This document shows, piece after piece, positions 1 through 7,739 of a DNA stretch of 32,372 nt. The stretch comes from a virus. Position 1 is the first letter of the stretch; each line of letters opens with the position of its first letter. The stretch covers positions 1 through 32,372 of the IMG/VR virus record IMGVR_UViG_3300031624_000224. One strand, written 5' to 3'. The translations under genes and the position numbers were made by a program. The notes under the pieces were generated by a model that saw only the letters and a program-made list of their open reading frames with translations, was not told where the DNA came from and made no database searches.

Positions 1-32
1 CTTGTTGTTTTTTTGAAGTCTCTCAACCATAC

Positions 33-108
33 TCCCGTGTAGCTCAGTCGGTAGAGCAGCTGACTGTTAATCAGCGGGTCGCTGGTTCGAGTCCAGCCAC
101 GGGAGCCA
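33..108 (+). tRNA. tRNA-Asn (anticodon GUU)
   Basis: A full cloverleaf can be folded. The 7-bp acceptor stem pairs TCCCGTG (33-39) with CACGGGA (98-104), the D arm contains AGCTCAGTCGGTAGAGC, the anticodon loop reads CTGTTAA with anticodon GTT, and the T arm contains GGTTCGAGTCC. The discriminator is G105 and CCA is encoded at 106-108. tRNA genes are common integration targets, and this one lies directly beside the mobile-element genes that fill the window. No second copy of its 3' end occurs within the window, so an attachment duplication cannot be shown here. Confidence 0.97.
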
Positions 109-115
109 AAATTAT

Positions 116-138
116 AACCGCCAACTCTGGCGGTTTTT
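116..138 (+). terminator. Rho-independent terminator of tRNA-Asn
   Basis: An 8-bp stem pairs AACCGCCA (116-123) with TGGCGGTT (128-135) around a 4-nt loop, and the 3' arm runs into a T tract. It begins 8 nt after the CCA end and is the expected terminator of the tRNA transcript. Confidence 0.85.
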
Positions 139-151
139 GTTTAACGCGAAA

Positions 152-175
152 CCCCGACAGGACACCCGGTCGGGG
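152..175. terminator. Second hairpin, terminator-like
   Basis: CCCCGAC (152-158) pairs perfectly with GTCGGGG (169-175) across a 10-nt loop and is followed by CTTTCTCGTTTCTGTTT. It may be a tandem terminator or a boundary structure of the element. The stretch 176-400 holds no gene or other signal that I can support. Confidence 0.5.
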
Positions 176-400
176 CTTTCTCGTTTCTGTTTGAGTCGTG
201 CGGGGTTACACGCTTTCGTACATCTGCCCTGATTCTCCATTCCGAGACGTTCCTTCCGGGGTGAAAAACAAACTGGTCCCTTTGCGTTCGACGCCCGCGA
301 ATATCTCCTCCTAATTCTCCGTTTCTCCATTTCCAGATTCCCGCTGGTTAACAGGTCGATGGCCTCTGGCGAACCCGCCTCGACAGTTCTCGAACACCTC

Positions 401-424
401 CGGTAGGTATCTGTCGGATGCCGG
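401..424 (+). promoter_or_regulatory. CGGTARGTAW motif, copy 1
   Basis: CGGTAGGTAT at 401-410 is followed by GTCGGATGCCGG at 413-424. The same two blocks, in the same order, occur at 8866-8894. The first block lies in the loop of a possible hairpin, CGACAG (381-386) with CTGTCG (411-416). It sits about 90 nt upstream of the small gene at 502. Function is unknown; a promoter, operator or RNA element are all possible. Confidence 0.4.
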
Positions 425-501
425 ACCAGCGGTCGTCACGGCATGACTTGGAAAACCAGACAGCGGGATGGTCGTGTGCCTCCCCTGCGACGGAGGAACA
501 C

Positions 502-729
502 ATGGACAACGATGATCACCTACCGACGGAACCCGACGAGGTTGCGACAGAGATTGCCTCAATCCTGGCCGGAGGTTGTTTTAGATATCTCAAGTCAAGG
601 CGCACATCCGTGTCTTCTGACCACTCGGAAACCACCGACGATGTAGCGCAAGTCACAGAATCTGAGCCGGTTACGGAGAATCGTCTTGATAGTTCGGGCC
701 ACCGAAGCCTTCATTCAGAGGTAACTTAG
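502..729 (+). CDS. Small hypothetical protein of the integrase cassette (75 aa)
   Basis: ATG at 502 is preceded by an excellent ribosome binding site, CGGAGGAACAC. This decides the start against a longer reading beginning at 418. The product is short and acidic at its N-terminus, with a central hydrophobic/basic stretch (ASILAGGCFRYLKSRR) and a Ser/Thr-rich tail. No domain is recognised. Small ORFs of this kind often precede DUF2924 and large serine recombinase genes in phage-derived cassettes; that is from memory of such loci, not a search. The next gene starts 25 nt downstream on the same strand, so it is probably cotranscribed with the recombinase. Confidence 0.6.
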   Translation: MDNDDHLPTEPDEVATEIASILAGGCFRYLKSRRTSVSSDHSETTDDVAQVTESEPVTENRLDSSGHRSLHSEVT

Positions 730-754
730 CGCTTCGAAGAATGGAGGTTTGAAT

Positions 755-1300
755 ATGAACGCAGAGACTTACAAGGAGGTCCAGGAACTAGGCAGAATGA
801 CCGTTGGGGAACTCAAGGAAAAGTACCTTGATGTGTTCGGCGAGGAGACACGTTCGTACCACAAAGAGTTTTTGCGCAAACGCATCGCCTGGCGACTGCA
901 GTCCCTGTCGGAAGGCGACCTATCCGAACGGGCTCGTCGCCGGGCCGAGGAACTGGCCAATGATGCTGACCTGAGAATCCGTACTCCCCGCGATCCATAC
1001 AAGTACGGGTCTGCCGAGATGCGCAGCAGGACTATAGGCGGACGGCTCAACCCCTCCCGCGATTCTCGACTGCCTTTACCGGGCACGCTTCTCGTTCGCG
1101 AGTTCAGGCACAAGACGGTTGTGGTCAAGGTCCTCGACGAGGGATTCGAGTACGAAGATCGCCGCTTCAAGTCGCTCAGTGCTATTGCGCGCGAGGTGAC
1201 CGGGAACAAGTGGAATGGTTTCGTCTTCTTCGGGCTCACCGGAAGCAATGCATATGATAGCGGTCACCAGGCGGCCGAAAGGAGGGACGAACACGAATGA
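755..1300 (+). CDS. DUF2924 domain protein
   Basis: 181 aa from ATG 755, with GGAGG seven nucleotides upstream; a TTG at 749 would sit too close to that site. The C-terminal half carries the typical DUF2924 pattern: a LPGTLLVREF entry, then a strand-rich stretch ending in GFEYEDRRFKSLSAIAR and NKWNGFVFFGL. The N-terminal half is charged and helical. The biochemical role of DUF2924 is not established, but these proteins are regularly encoded immediately before large serine recombinases. The stop codon overlaps the recombinase start (ATGA), implying translational coupling. Confidence 0.85.
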   Translation: MNAETYKEVQELGRMTVGELKEKYLDVFGEETRSYHKEFLRKRIAWRLQSLSEGDLSERARRRAEELANDADLRIRTPRDPYKYGSAEMRSRTIGGRLNPSRDSRLPLPGTLLVREFRHKTVVVKVLDEGFEYEDRRFKSLSAIAREVTGNKWNGFVFFGLTGSNAYDSGHQAAERRDEHE

Positions 1301-2904
1301 GAACGGGAAGTCAGGCTTACTCACCGCCAGGAAGCATAAGCCCGGGCAACAATGGCACTGTCCGCTGTGCAATCTACACCCGTAAGTCCACAGACGAAGG
1401 GCTTGACCAGGAGTTCAACAGCCTGGACGCTCAGCGGGAGTCGGCCGAATCGTTCATCAAGAGCCAACAGCATGAAGGCTGGGTTTGTCAACCCGATGCT
1501 TACAACGACGGCGGTTTCACCGGGGGCAACATGGAACGCCCGGCGCTCAGACGACTCATCTCCGATATCGAAAGAGGAGAGATCGATTGCGTAGTGGTCT
1601 ACAAGGTGGATCGCTTGAGTCGCTCACTACTCGACTTTTCCCGAATCATGGAACTTTTCGACAAACACGGGGTGAGTTTCGTCTCTGTCACCCAGCAATT
1701 CAACACGACCAGTTCCATGGGTCGGCTCACGTTGAACATTCTGCTGTCCTTCGCACAATTCGAGCGTGAGATCATCTCCGAGCGCACGCGAGACAAGATA
1801 TCAGCGTCGAGAAAGAAGGGCAAATGGACCGGTGGGATGCCGGTGTTGGGTTATGATGTTGACTCACGAGCTGGTCGACTAGTCGTCAACCCAGAAGAGG
1901 CTGAGCGGGTTCGCGCGATTTTCGACCTGTATCTCGAGCACGAGCGGTTACTCGCAGTCGTGCAGGAACTCAACCGACGTGACTGGCGCACGAAACACTG
2001 GATTACCAAGAAGGGACATGAGCGTGGAGGCAAGCCGTTCACCAAGAATGGCCTCTTCCGTCTGCTCACAAATGTCGTCTATACCGGAAAGGTAAGATAC
2101 AAGGATTCGGTTTATCCCGGAGAACACGAACAGATCATCAGCGAGGACCGGTGGCAACAAGCCCGGGACCTGTTGCGGAAGAACGCTCGCAGCGGCGGGG
2201 CGGAAATGCCCAGCAAGCACGGAGCAATTCTGAGAGGGCTGCTCTATTGCATCCCCTGTGGTACCGCCATGATGCACACCTACACCGCCAAGGGAAGCCG
2301 ACGCTACCGCTATTACGTCTGCCTCAATGCCCAGCAGCGAGGGTGGTCGGCATGCCCCACCAAATCTATCAACGCCCACGACATCGAGTCATTCATCGTT
2401 GAGCATATTCATGGGATCGGCTCAAACCAGGAGATTATCGCAGAGACGGTGAAGCGGGTCCGGGCAAAGACGGAAAACCGTCTGGCAGACCTGAACCGAG
2501 AACGACTCATCCAGAAGAAACAACTTAGGCGTCTACATCTAAGGTTGCGGAAGCTCATCGGGGAACCAGCAAGCATTTCAGTCGATAGCCCCAAAATCGA
2601 TCAACTGGCTGATCTCCAGGACCAGATTCGTAGCGCCGAACAGCGGATGACCGAGATCGAAGAGGAGATCATCACACTGCAGAGGGAAGCGATAGACGAG
2701 GAGGACATAGCACGGTCCCTGTCGGCCTTCAAGCCAATTTGGGAATCACTGAACTCTCGGGAGCAATCTCGGGTCATCAAGCTTCTTATCGAGCGCATCG
2801 GATACGACGGCAGAGATGGTAGTGTAAAGGTGACATTCCGGTCGCTCGGCATCAAGGCACTCTGCGAAAGAAAAGACTTATCCACCGGGGAGAGATTACC
2901 ATGA
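1297..2904 (+). CDS. Large serine recombinase (site-specific integrase)
   Basis: 535 aa, the usual size for a large serine integrase. The N-terminal resolvase domain (about residues 22-165) has the catalytic serine in YTRKSTDEG (Ser31), followed by NSLDAQRES and VYKVDRLSRSL, as in active enzymes. A recombinase domain follows (about 175-290). A zinc ribbon has Cys pairs in YCIPCG and further Cys in YYVCLN and SACPTK (about 327-365). A basic coiled coil follows (about 395-460). It catalyses attP x attB integration through a covalent phosphoserine intermediate. It overlaps the DUF2924 gene by 4 nt and the next gene by 4 nt. It is placed at the tRNA end, where the integration gene of an element is often found. 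Confidence 0.95.
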   Translation: MRTGSQAYSPPGSISPGNNGTVRCAIYTRKSTDEGLDQEFNSLDAQRESAESFIKSQQHEGWVCQPDAYNDGGFTGGNMERPALRRLISDIERGEIDCVVVYKVDRLSRSLLDFSRIMELFDKHGVSFVSVTQQFNTTSSMGRLTLNILLSFAQFEREIISERTRDKISASRKKGKWTGGMPVLGYDVDSRAGRLVVNPEEAERVRAIFDLYLEHERLLAVVQELNRRDWRTKHWITKKGHERGGKPFTKNGLFRLLTNVVYTGKVRYKDSVYPGEHEQIISEDRWQQARDLLRKNARSGGAEMPSKHGAILRGLLYCIPCGTAMMHTYTAKGSRRYRYYVCLNAQQRGWSACPTKSINAHDIESFIVEHIHGIGSNQEIIAETVKRVRAKTENRLADLNRERLIQKKQLRRLHLRLRKLIGEPASISVDSPKIDQLADLQDQIRSAEQRMTEIEEEIITLQREAIDEEDIARSLSAFKPIWESLNSREQSRVIKLLIERIGYDGRDGSVKVTFRSLGIKALCERKDLSTGERLP

Positions 2905-3359
2905 AGCATGACGATGTGACTGAGAACGATCCAGGCTCCACTGCTTTGGAAGTGACTTGGACCTTTCGGCCCAAGAGCGGGAACCAGTCCAGGGTGAAAC
3001 GGGCATTGGAGCCGGATTCTGAAAGGCGGAACGTCGAGGCCGGCAATGTGCCCCGTCTCTCACGATTGATGGCGCTGGCGATTCGGTTCGCCAGTTTGAT
3101 CCGAAACAACGAGGTGAGTGACTATGCCGATCTCGCCCGCCTGGGGTACGTGACGCGAGCCCGCATCACCCAGATCATGAGTCTCTTGAATCTTGCCCCG
3201 GACATCCAGGAGGAAATCTTGTTTCTTCCTCGCACGATCACGGGCCGTGATCCGATCAAGGAAAGAGATGTCCGCCCCATCGCCGCCGTCCCCCACTGGC
3301 ACCGCCAGCGCAAGATGTGGGAAAGGCTGGTTAAGGATCGCTCCCAATCCCATCAATAG
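2901..3359 (+). CDS. HTH protein coupled to the serine recombinase (152 aa)
   Basis: ATG 2901 overlaps the recombinase stop by 4 nt and has GGGGAGAG upstream. The first 50 residues are charged and probably flexible. Residues about 74-97 (DYADLARLGYVTRARITQIM) read as a helix-turn-helix like those of ParB/KorB-type or recombinase-accessory proteins, followed by LNLAPDIQEEILFLP. The C-terminus is basic with PHWHRQRKMWERL. Small HTH proteins like this commonly follow phage-type serine recombinases. A role as directionality factor or cassette regulator is inference; none is shown by the sequence. Confidence 0.8.
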   Translation: MKHDDVTENDPGSTALEVTWTFRPKSGNQSRVKRALEPDSERRNVEAGNVPRLSRLMALAIRFASLIRNNEVSDYADLARLGYVTRARITQIMSLLNLAPDIQEEILFLPRTITGRDPIKERDVRPIAAVPHWHRQRKMWERLVKDRSQSHQ

Positions 3360-3485
3360 CCTTTCCCGCTGCGCGACTCACCGTTTCCCGGCACCCCGTC
3401 ACTTCGCCAAATCCCCCATAACCTCATAAAGCACCATGTGTTACACGGCCACCTGTCTTCCCTTCTGCTTCATCGGAAAAATGTG

Positions 3486-3514
3486 TTGACAAGACTTCCG
3501 CCGTTTAGTATAAA
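3486..3514 (+). promoter_or_regulatory. Sigma70-type promoter
   Basis: TTGACA (3486-3491) and TATAAA (3509-3514) are separated by exactly 17 nt, close to the vegetative consensus. It drives the operon starting at 3568 (membrane protein, XRE regulator, ImmA-type protease). The rest of the 3360-3567 gap shows no gene. An operator for the XRE protein would be expected here, but I could not define one. Confidence 0.8.
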
Positions 3515-3567
3515 GTACACGGAATACAGGACGCCAGATGACGTATCTAAACTAAGGAGAATGAGTA

Positions 3568-3936
3568 TTGGCGAATAGAAGTACACATGCCGCAGTTGGA
3601 GCGCTTGCCGGGCTGGCCATTTATGGCTTGGTCAAGCAGTCTCAGAATGAGGACTGGACCCTGGGAGGAGTGACAGCCGCAATAGGATGCGGAGTTGCTG
3701 TCGGGATCAGTGCTGATGTTCTTGAACCAGCCCTACTCCCCAATCACCGAGGTCCCTTTCATAGCGTTGCGTTGCTGATGGGGATTGCATACGCAAACAA
3801 GAGAGCCTTGGAGTCGACACAGATGACTCTTGAGCAAAAGATGGCGACGGTGGTGGCATCGGCAGCCTACGTCAGTCACTTGATCCTTGATGCGGCGACG
3901 CCAATGGGCTTGCCCCTGCTTGGCATTGAAAGCTAA
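3568..3936 (+). CDS. YdjM-like (DUF457) integral membrane metal-dependent hydrolase family protein
   Basis: 122 aa from a TTG start with AAGGAGA eight nucleotides upstream. It shows the family hallmarks in order: THAAVGALAGLAIYG as the first membrane helix, a second hydrophobic helix (about 33-52), the histidine motif NHRGPFHS, and the C-terminal SHLILDAATPMGLPL. These are the potential metal ligands and membrane segments of the YdjM/DUF457 family, in which E. coli YdjM is LexA-regulated. It is shorter than typical members (about 170-190 aa) but all the motifs are present. It is first in an operon with a repressor and an ImmA-type protease, which would fit damage-linked control; that link is inference. 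Confidence 0.8.
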   Translation: MANRSTHAAVGALAGLAIYGLVKQSQNEDWTLGGVTAAIGCGVAVGISADVLEPALLPNHRGPFHSVALLMGIAYANKRALESTQMTLEQKMATVVASAAYVSHLILDAATPMGLPLLGIES

Positions 3937-3955
3937 TTACACGGAGGTCCCGGTC

Positions 3956-4321
3956 ATGGCAGGAAACAAGAAATTCGGCGATCACCTCCGTGAAATTCGA
4001 AAGGCGAAGGCCAAAACAGACCCGAATTTCACATTGAGGAAGTTCGCCGATGCCGTTGGCATTAGTCCGACGTTTCTAAGCAAAGTGGAGCGCGGTGAGT
4101 TCGACCCGCCAAGGCCAGAGAAGATCATGAGAATGGCTGAACTCCTTGGCGTGGACGCTGACGAGTTACTTGCGCTTGCTGGGCGGGTCGATCCGGAACT
4201 GAGTGAAATCATCCGCAAGAGACCCTCTCTACTACCTGATCTGCTGAGGAGTACGCGGGGGATGTCCGACAAACAGCTTCGTGAGCTTGCAGAGCGGGCT
4301 CAGAAGAAGAAAAAGAAGTAG
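3956..4321 (+). CDS. XRE-family transcriptional regulator
   Basis: 121 aa. The start is ATG 3956, which has ACGGAGGTCC upstream; the frame stays open further back but overlaps the preceding gene. Residues about 27-65 form a Cro/CI-type HTH (TLRKFADAVGISPTFLSKVERG, shown here in part, with FDPPRPEKIMRMAELL after it). The tail is Lys-rich (AQKKKKK). It lies between the membrane protein and an ImmA/IrrE protease gene. In elements such as ICEBs1 that pairing is a repressor and the protease that inactivates it. It is probably the repressor of this element's excision or replication genes. Confidence 0.9.
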   Translation: MAGNKKFGDHLREIRKAKAKTDPNFTLRKFADAVGISPTFLSKVERGEFDPPRPEKIMRMAELLGVDADELLALAGRVDPELSEIIRKRPSLLPDLLRSTRGMSDKQLRELAERAQKKKKK

Positions 4322-4335
4322 TATGTGAGGCGATA

Positions 4336-5037
4336 ATGACCAAGGTCAAGTTCTTACCCGTGGACAAAATCGAAGGGGCGACTCTGCAGCTGCTTGGGGA
4401 GTATGGCCAGAAATACGGTGTCGTTGAGGAGCCGCCGATCCCGGTCGAAGAAATCCTTGAAGCACACCTGGAGCTTAGCCTTGGTTTTGACGATCTGGTG
4501 AAACAACTCGCCCTGTCGGACGCACTTGGCGCTACGTGGGTTCAAGACCGACGTGTGCTAATAGACCAGTCCCTCGATCCGACTGAGAATCCATCAAAGG
4601 AAGGCCGCTACCGTTTCACGGTCGCCCATGAAGTCGGACACTGGGAGTTGCACCGTCACCTCTTCATGGAGAACCTGGATCAGACTTCGTTATTCGGCAA
4701 ACTTGATAAACCATCAATTGTGTGTCGGACCGGCTCTCGCAAGGAGCCAATGGAGTGGCAGGCAGACACGTTCTCGGGTTTCCTGTTAATACCGAAGGAC
4801 ATGGTGTTCAAGGCATGGGAATCATTGCGTGGCAGCAGGACTCCCTACATCGCACAGGATGAAATGGCTGACCTTTCCGCAAAATGGGGTTTGACCGAGG
4901 ATGAACTGCCAACAGTGGACGTCGCTCGTGAACTTGCCCGCAAGTTCAACGTTTCCGGGCAGGCTATGCAAATTCGTTTGATCGGGCTCGGGCTGATCAG
5001 AACGGAGCAACCGGGGCCTGGTCTCTTTACCACTTAA
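4336..5037 (+). CDS. ImmA/IrrE-family zinc metallopeptidase
   Basis: 233 aa. The zinc-binding motif HEVGH is at residues 98-102 within FTVAHEVGHWELHRHLF, and the third-ligand region follows in MEWQADTFSGFLLIP (about 136-150), as in the ImmA/IrrE (DUF955) family. The N-terminal part (PIPVEEILEAHLELSL) is the usual lead-in. The gene starts 14 nt after the XRE gene with GTGAGGCG upstream. Known members cleave a cognate XRE repressor on a DNA-damage or cell-cell signal. The adjacent regulator is the natural substrate here, by inference from gene order. Confidence 0.9.
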   Translation: MTKVKFLPVDKIEGATLQLLGEYGQKYGVVEEPPIPVEEILEAHLELSLGFDDLVKQLALSDALGATWVQDRRVLIDQSLDPTENPSKEGRYRFTVAHEVGHWELHRHLFMENLDQTSLFGKLDKPSIVCRTGSRKEPMEWQADTFSGFLLIPKDMVFKAWESLRGSRTPYIAQDEMADLSAKWGLTEDELPTVDVARELARKFNVSGQAMQIRLIGLGLIRTEQPGPGLFTT

Positions 5038-5064
5038 CCGTAATTCTTGTAGGAGGACATTATC

Positions 5065-5361
5065 ATGTCAGAAAGCAGATCTCACAAACAGGGCAAGGGA
5101 AGGGCCGCACGCACGGAGGTGCCCATCTCTGGCGGACGCAGACTTGATGCTATTCTCGGCACCACAGCCATTGAAGTCGAGCGCGGCGGCACTCCAAGGA
5201 AAATCGATCAGGCGCTATCTCGATTGTCGACGCAGGTTAACAAGCAGAAGATACTGCGCGTCCCGCAGTCAGATATGGACTTGGCCATGGAACGCGCCCG
5301 GCAGAAGAACATGAACGTCACCGTAACGAATCTGTCAAAGACCAGGCGGCGGCGATCATAA
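5065..5361 (+). CDS. Small basic hypothetical protein (98 aa)
   Basis: ATG 5065 follows GTAGGAGGACATTATC, an almost perfect ribosome binding site. The protein is strongly basic at both ends (KQGKGRAARTE; KTRRRRS). A middle part reads RRLDAILGTTAIEVERGG, followed by IDQALSRLSTQ and LRVPQSDMDLAMERARQK. I do not recognise the family with certainty. It lies 27 nt after the protease gene on the same strand and about 80 nt before the unknown two-gene module, so it could belong to either transcript. Nucleic-acid contact is plausible from the charge, but nothing shows it. Confidence 0.7.
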   Translation: MSESRSHKQGKGRAARTEVPISGGRRLDAILGTTAIEVERGGTPRKIDQALSRLSTQVNKQKILRVPQSDMDLAMERARQKNMNVTVTNLSKTRRRRS

Positions 5362-5379
5362 GGTTGTTTCTCTTTTTTT

Positions 5380-5404
5380 GGCCTAGACGTTTAGTGTTTA
5401 GGCC
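5380..5404. other. Hairpin GGCCTA...TAGGCC with adjacent T tract
   Basis: GGCCTA (5380-5385) pairs with TAGGCC (5399-5404) across a 13-nt loop, and a run of seven T lies just before it. As the T tract is 5' of the stem on this strand, it is not a standard terminator for the upstream genes. It separates the 98-aa gene from the 391-aa gene and may be a regulatory dyad. Confidence 0.35.
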
Positions 5405-5444
5405 ACTAGTTACGCATAGTATATAGCATAAGGAGATTGAAACG

Positions 5445-6620
5445 ATGGTTCAGCAGTTCAATCCCAAACGGGTTCTGCGACAGGTTTCGAACCCGTTGCT
5501 CAGGGAGTTTTTCGAACATCAAGAAAATCCACTCGACGTCGAATGGGACATGTTCTCGAATACCCAAATAGATGGTATCTTTGACGCCTGGCAGCTTCTG
5601 CCGGAAAGGCCGCGCAAAGTCATAGAGATCATTTTCCACGATGTCCACTCGATGGCAAACGAGGACGGGCTGCGAGTGATAATCGAGGAGGGACAGTACA
5701 ACGGAGAGGACATGTCTTCCATCCTTGACTCCATGGACAGCCGCTATGACAAGGCAATCTGGTGCTTCATGAACCGGCCGAACGTCTGGGAACCGGCTAT
5801 CCGGTTTGCAAAAGCGGATAGCCTCTCCGGTGGGCGATCCTGGATAAAGCGTGGCAACATGCCCTTGGCTAAGCCCAAGACAGATGCCGAAGCCTTGCGG
5901 ACGCTGCAGGACGCAATGTCGGCTTTCTACCGTGACCGCCAAGGGCGAGGGCACCACTGCAAAGTCGATTATTTCCCGCGCGGCAGTAATCATCACTACT
6001 ACTTTGTGTACCTGAGTGACTACGCGAATACCTATATCAATTTCGACGACGTCGGCAATTTTCAGCGGATGCCCGAGCGGCGGGCTTTTGAAGTTGTCTT
6101 CGCGTACGACCATGACTCAGCCACGCTCGAAATGTATGCCAAGGGCGGCAAGAAAGTCGTTGAACCTCTTCAGAGCGTGTTTTGTCGAACCATCCTTGGC
6201 GAGCATCTCGCGCCTGAGGACCCAAACGTAAAGCCTTACCAACTCGATGTGCTCATGGAGCGGGGCTTCCCATTCCCGACAGATCCGGAGGACGGTATCG
6301 AGGAAGTTTCAATTCGATGTATGCGCCTCTCGATTCTGGGACGGCGGCGCAGACGTATCACCCTGGAGCCTGATCCACAGAAAGGGGCGGACCACCTCTA
6401 CGAAATGCTGGAAGAAGATCTGAACCGCAAGCGACTACCGAAATCTATTTTGCACGTGACCAAGGCCACGTTTAGCTTCAAACTTAATGGAAATGCCCGT
6501 AGCAACTCCCTCGTGTTCAGTGTTACCTATCCGAACTCATGCGACCTGAAGAGCAAGCGCGAAGAACTACGGCTTCTTGGCGAGAAATATCTCAAGAGGT
6601 GGAAGATTGATGTCACCTGA
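5445..6620 (+). CDS. Hypothetical protein, first gene of an unknown two-gene module (391 aa)
   Basis: ATG 5445 follows AAGGAGATTGAAACG. I recognise no family. The N-terminal third is helical (LREFFEHQENPLDVEWDMF; FDAWQLLPERPRKVIEIIF). The middle is rich in aromatic residues and beta-like (FPRGSNHHYYFVYLSDYAN, then FEVVFAYDHDSATLEMYAKG). The C-terminal third is charged with a basic patch LGRRRRRITLEPD and ends KYLKRWKIDVT. No signal peptide, membrane helix or nucleotide-binding loop is visible. It overlaps the next gene by 11 nt, so the two are translationally coupled. Its place between the lysogeny switch and the replication genes is typical for accessory cargo such as defence or anti-defence genes; that role is a guess from context. 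Confidence 0.75.
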   Translation: MVQQFNPKRVLRQVSNPLLREFFEHQENPLDVEWDMFSNTQIDGIFDAWQLLPERPRKVIEIIFHDVHSMANEDGLRVIIEEGQYNGEDMSSILDSMDSRYDKAIWCFMNRPNVWEPAIRFAKADSLSGGRSWIKRGNMPLAKPKTDAEALRTLQDAMSAFYRDRQGRGHHCKVDYFPRGSNHHYYFVYLSDYANTYINFDDVGNFQRMPERRAFEVVFAYDHDSATLEMYAKGGKKVVEPLQSVFCRTILGEHLAPEDPNVKPYQLDVLMERGFPFPTDPEDGIEEVSIRCMRLSILGRRRRRITLEPDPQKGADHLYEMLEEDLNRKRLPKSILHVTKATFSFKLNGNARSNSLVFSVTYPNSCDLKSKREELRLLGEKYLKRWKIDVT

Positions 6621-7548
6621 TCCACTTGACCTCATATGGCGCTGCGCAGATAATCCGTCTCCAGCTCTCGTCTTAGAGGACTTGGAGGCAATCTCACAAT
6701 CCGATCTTGACCGCCTGATGGGGCTTGGCCTTGTCAAGCAAGCAGCTACTGCGACGCACGTAGTCTGCGATGCCTGTACAGAAGGACACGTCGAAGAAGT
6801 GGACCGGATTGCATATCCGGATCATGTGACCCGGTTCTTCATTACGTGTCCGGAGAACGGTCGAGTCGAGGTACCGCGCGAACGCTTGATGCAGTGGTCA
6901 GTGGACTATCTGCCATTGTTCCTTTCCTTGTCGCTGGCATTATCAGCGTCGCCTGGTGTCAAGGAAGTCTTTCCTGGTCGAGTCTGGAACCTGGGACGTG
7001 CGGCTCTTGCAGGTAAGTCCAAGACTATTCGGGTGGCCAGGGGGTTGGGATGGCCCGACGCAGCGCAGCTTGCCGATGTGTTGCCAAAGGGGCGCTCACC
7101 GGTCATCTTCTTCCTTGGACAGCCTCCTGACGAATACCTTCTGCAAGTACCCTGTGAGTCCGTCATCGAGTTGCGAACTGTAATTGGTCTCTGCGACAAG
7201 GGCATTGCCGTTGATGTTGACGGCATTGAGCGTCAACTGGTCGTTGAGATCGCAGAGGTTGCCAAGAAGAAACCCAAAAAGCGCGCATCGCGCGCAGCTA
7301 CTATCGATGCCATTAGGCAGGCACTGAGAGAACACCTTCGGGCGGCACGTGATCATGCCTTCAATTCACGTGATCGCGGGCTTGGCTCCGCTCTGTTGCC
7401 TCGGCCATCCCAGAAACAGCTTGCCGCGCAACTAAACATCCACGAGTCATCGGTCTCCCGCGCTATCAATGATCCGTCGGATAAGGAAATCGCCATTCTG
7501 TGGAAGGCTGCCGACGACCTTGAACAAGTCATGAAGTTCAAGGGGTAG
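6610..7548 (+). CDS. Hypothetical protein with Cys/His cluster and C-terminal HTH (312 aa)
   Basis: The ATG at 6610 has GAGGTGG upstream and is preferred over an earlier in-frame start. A possible zinc site is formed by Cys53, Cys56, His60 and Cys80 (VCDACTEGH ... FFITCPENG). The middle has a hydrophobic stretch LPLFLSLSLALSASPGV followed by VWNLGRAALAGKSKTIRVARG. A basic linker (AKKKPKKRASRAA) leads to a C-terminal helix-turn-helix (PSQKQLAAQLNIHESSVSRA, about residues 264-285). It therefore looks DNA-binding, and may be the regulator or targeting part of the pair with the 391-aa protein. The family is not recognised. It is also a possible stand-alone regulator. Confidence 0.75.
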   Translation: MSPDPLDLIWRCADNPSPALVLEDLEAISQSDLDRLMGLGLVKQAATATHVVCDACTEGHVEEVDRIAYPDHVTRFFITCPENGRVEVPRERLMQWSVDYLPLFLSLSLALSASPGVKEVFPGRVWNLGRAALAGKSKTIRVARGLGWPDAAQLADVLPKGRSPVIFFLGQPPDEYLLQVPCESVIELRTVIGLCDKGIAVDVDGIERQLVVEIAEVAKKKPKKRASRAATIDAIRQALREHLRAARDHAFNSRDRGLGSALLPRPSQKQLAAQLNIHESSVSRAINDPSDKEIAILWKAADDLEQVMKFKG

Positions 7549-7559
7549 CTTTGTCTCTT

Positions 7560-7605
7560 GCAGTTGGCTTGTCATGCTGCAACTGCAATTATCATACGGC
7601 ATGAC
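7560..7605. other. Two mutually exclusive hairpins
   Basis: GCAGTTG (7560-7566) pairs with CAACTGC (7580-7586), while GTCATGC (7571-7577) pairs with GCATGAC (7599-7605). The stems interleave, so only one can form at a time. This lies just after the stop of the HTH protein. It may be an attenuator-like element or a pseudoknot; no poly-T follows. The rest of the 7549-7739 gap holds a weak dyad (AGCGA/TCGCT near 7684-7711) and no gene. Confidence 0.35.
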
Positions 7606-7739
7606 TTAACACACGAGCGCTCACCGAGTTGCGGGCGCTTCCATACTTCCCACCATCAATTCCTGCAACAGCTCCAGAGGGTAGCGAGTCGGCGCACAGT
7701 GCGTCGCTCTTGTGACCACCCTCATACCGAAGGAGTGAT

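Noticed and set aside
33-108. Attachment-site duplication of the tRNA-Asn 3' end within the window
   Set aside because: I looked for the T-arm/acceptor sequence elsewhere, especially near 28650-28920 and 32018-32372, and found no second copy; the other end must lie outside the window if it exists.
438-7607. Shared 12-mer ACGGCATGACTT at 438-449 and 7596-7607
   Set aside because: Several 12-base matches are expected by chance in 32 kb, and the flanks do not agree.
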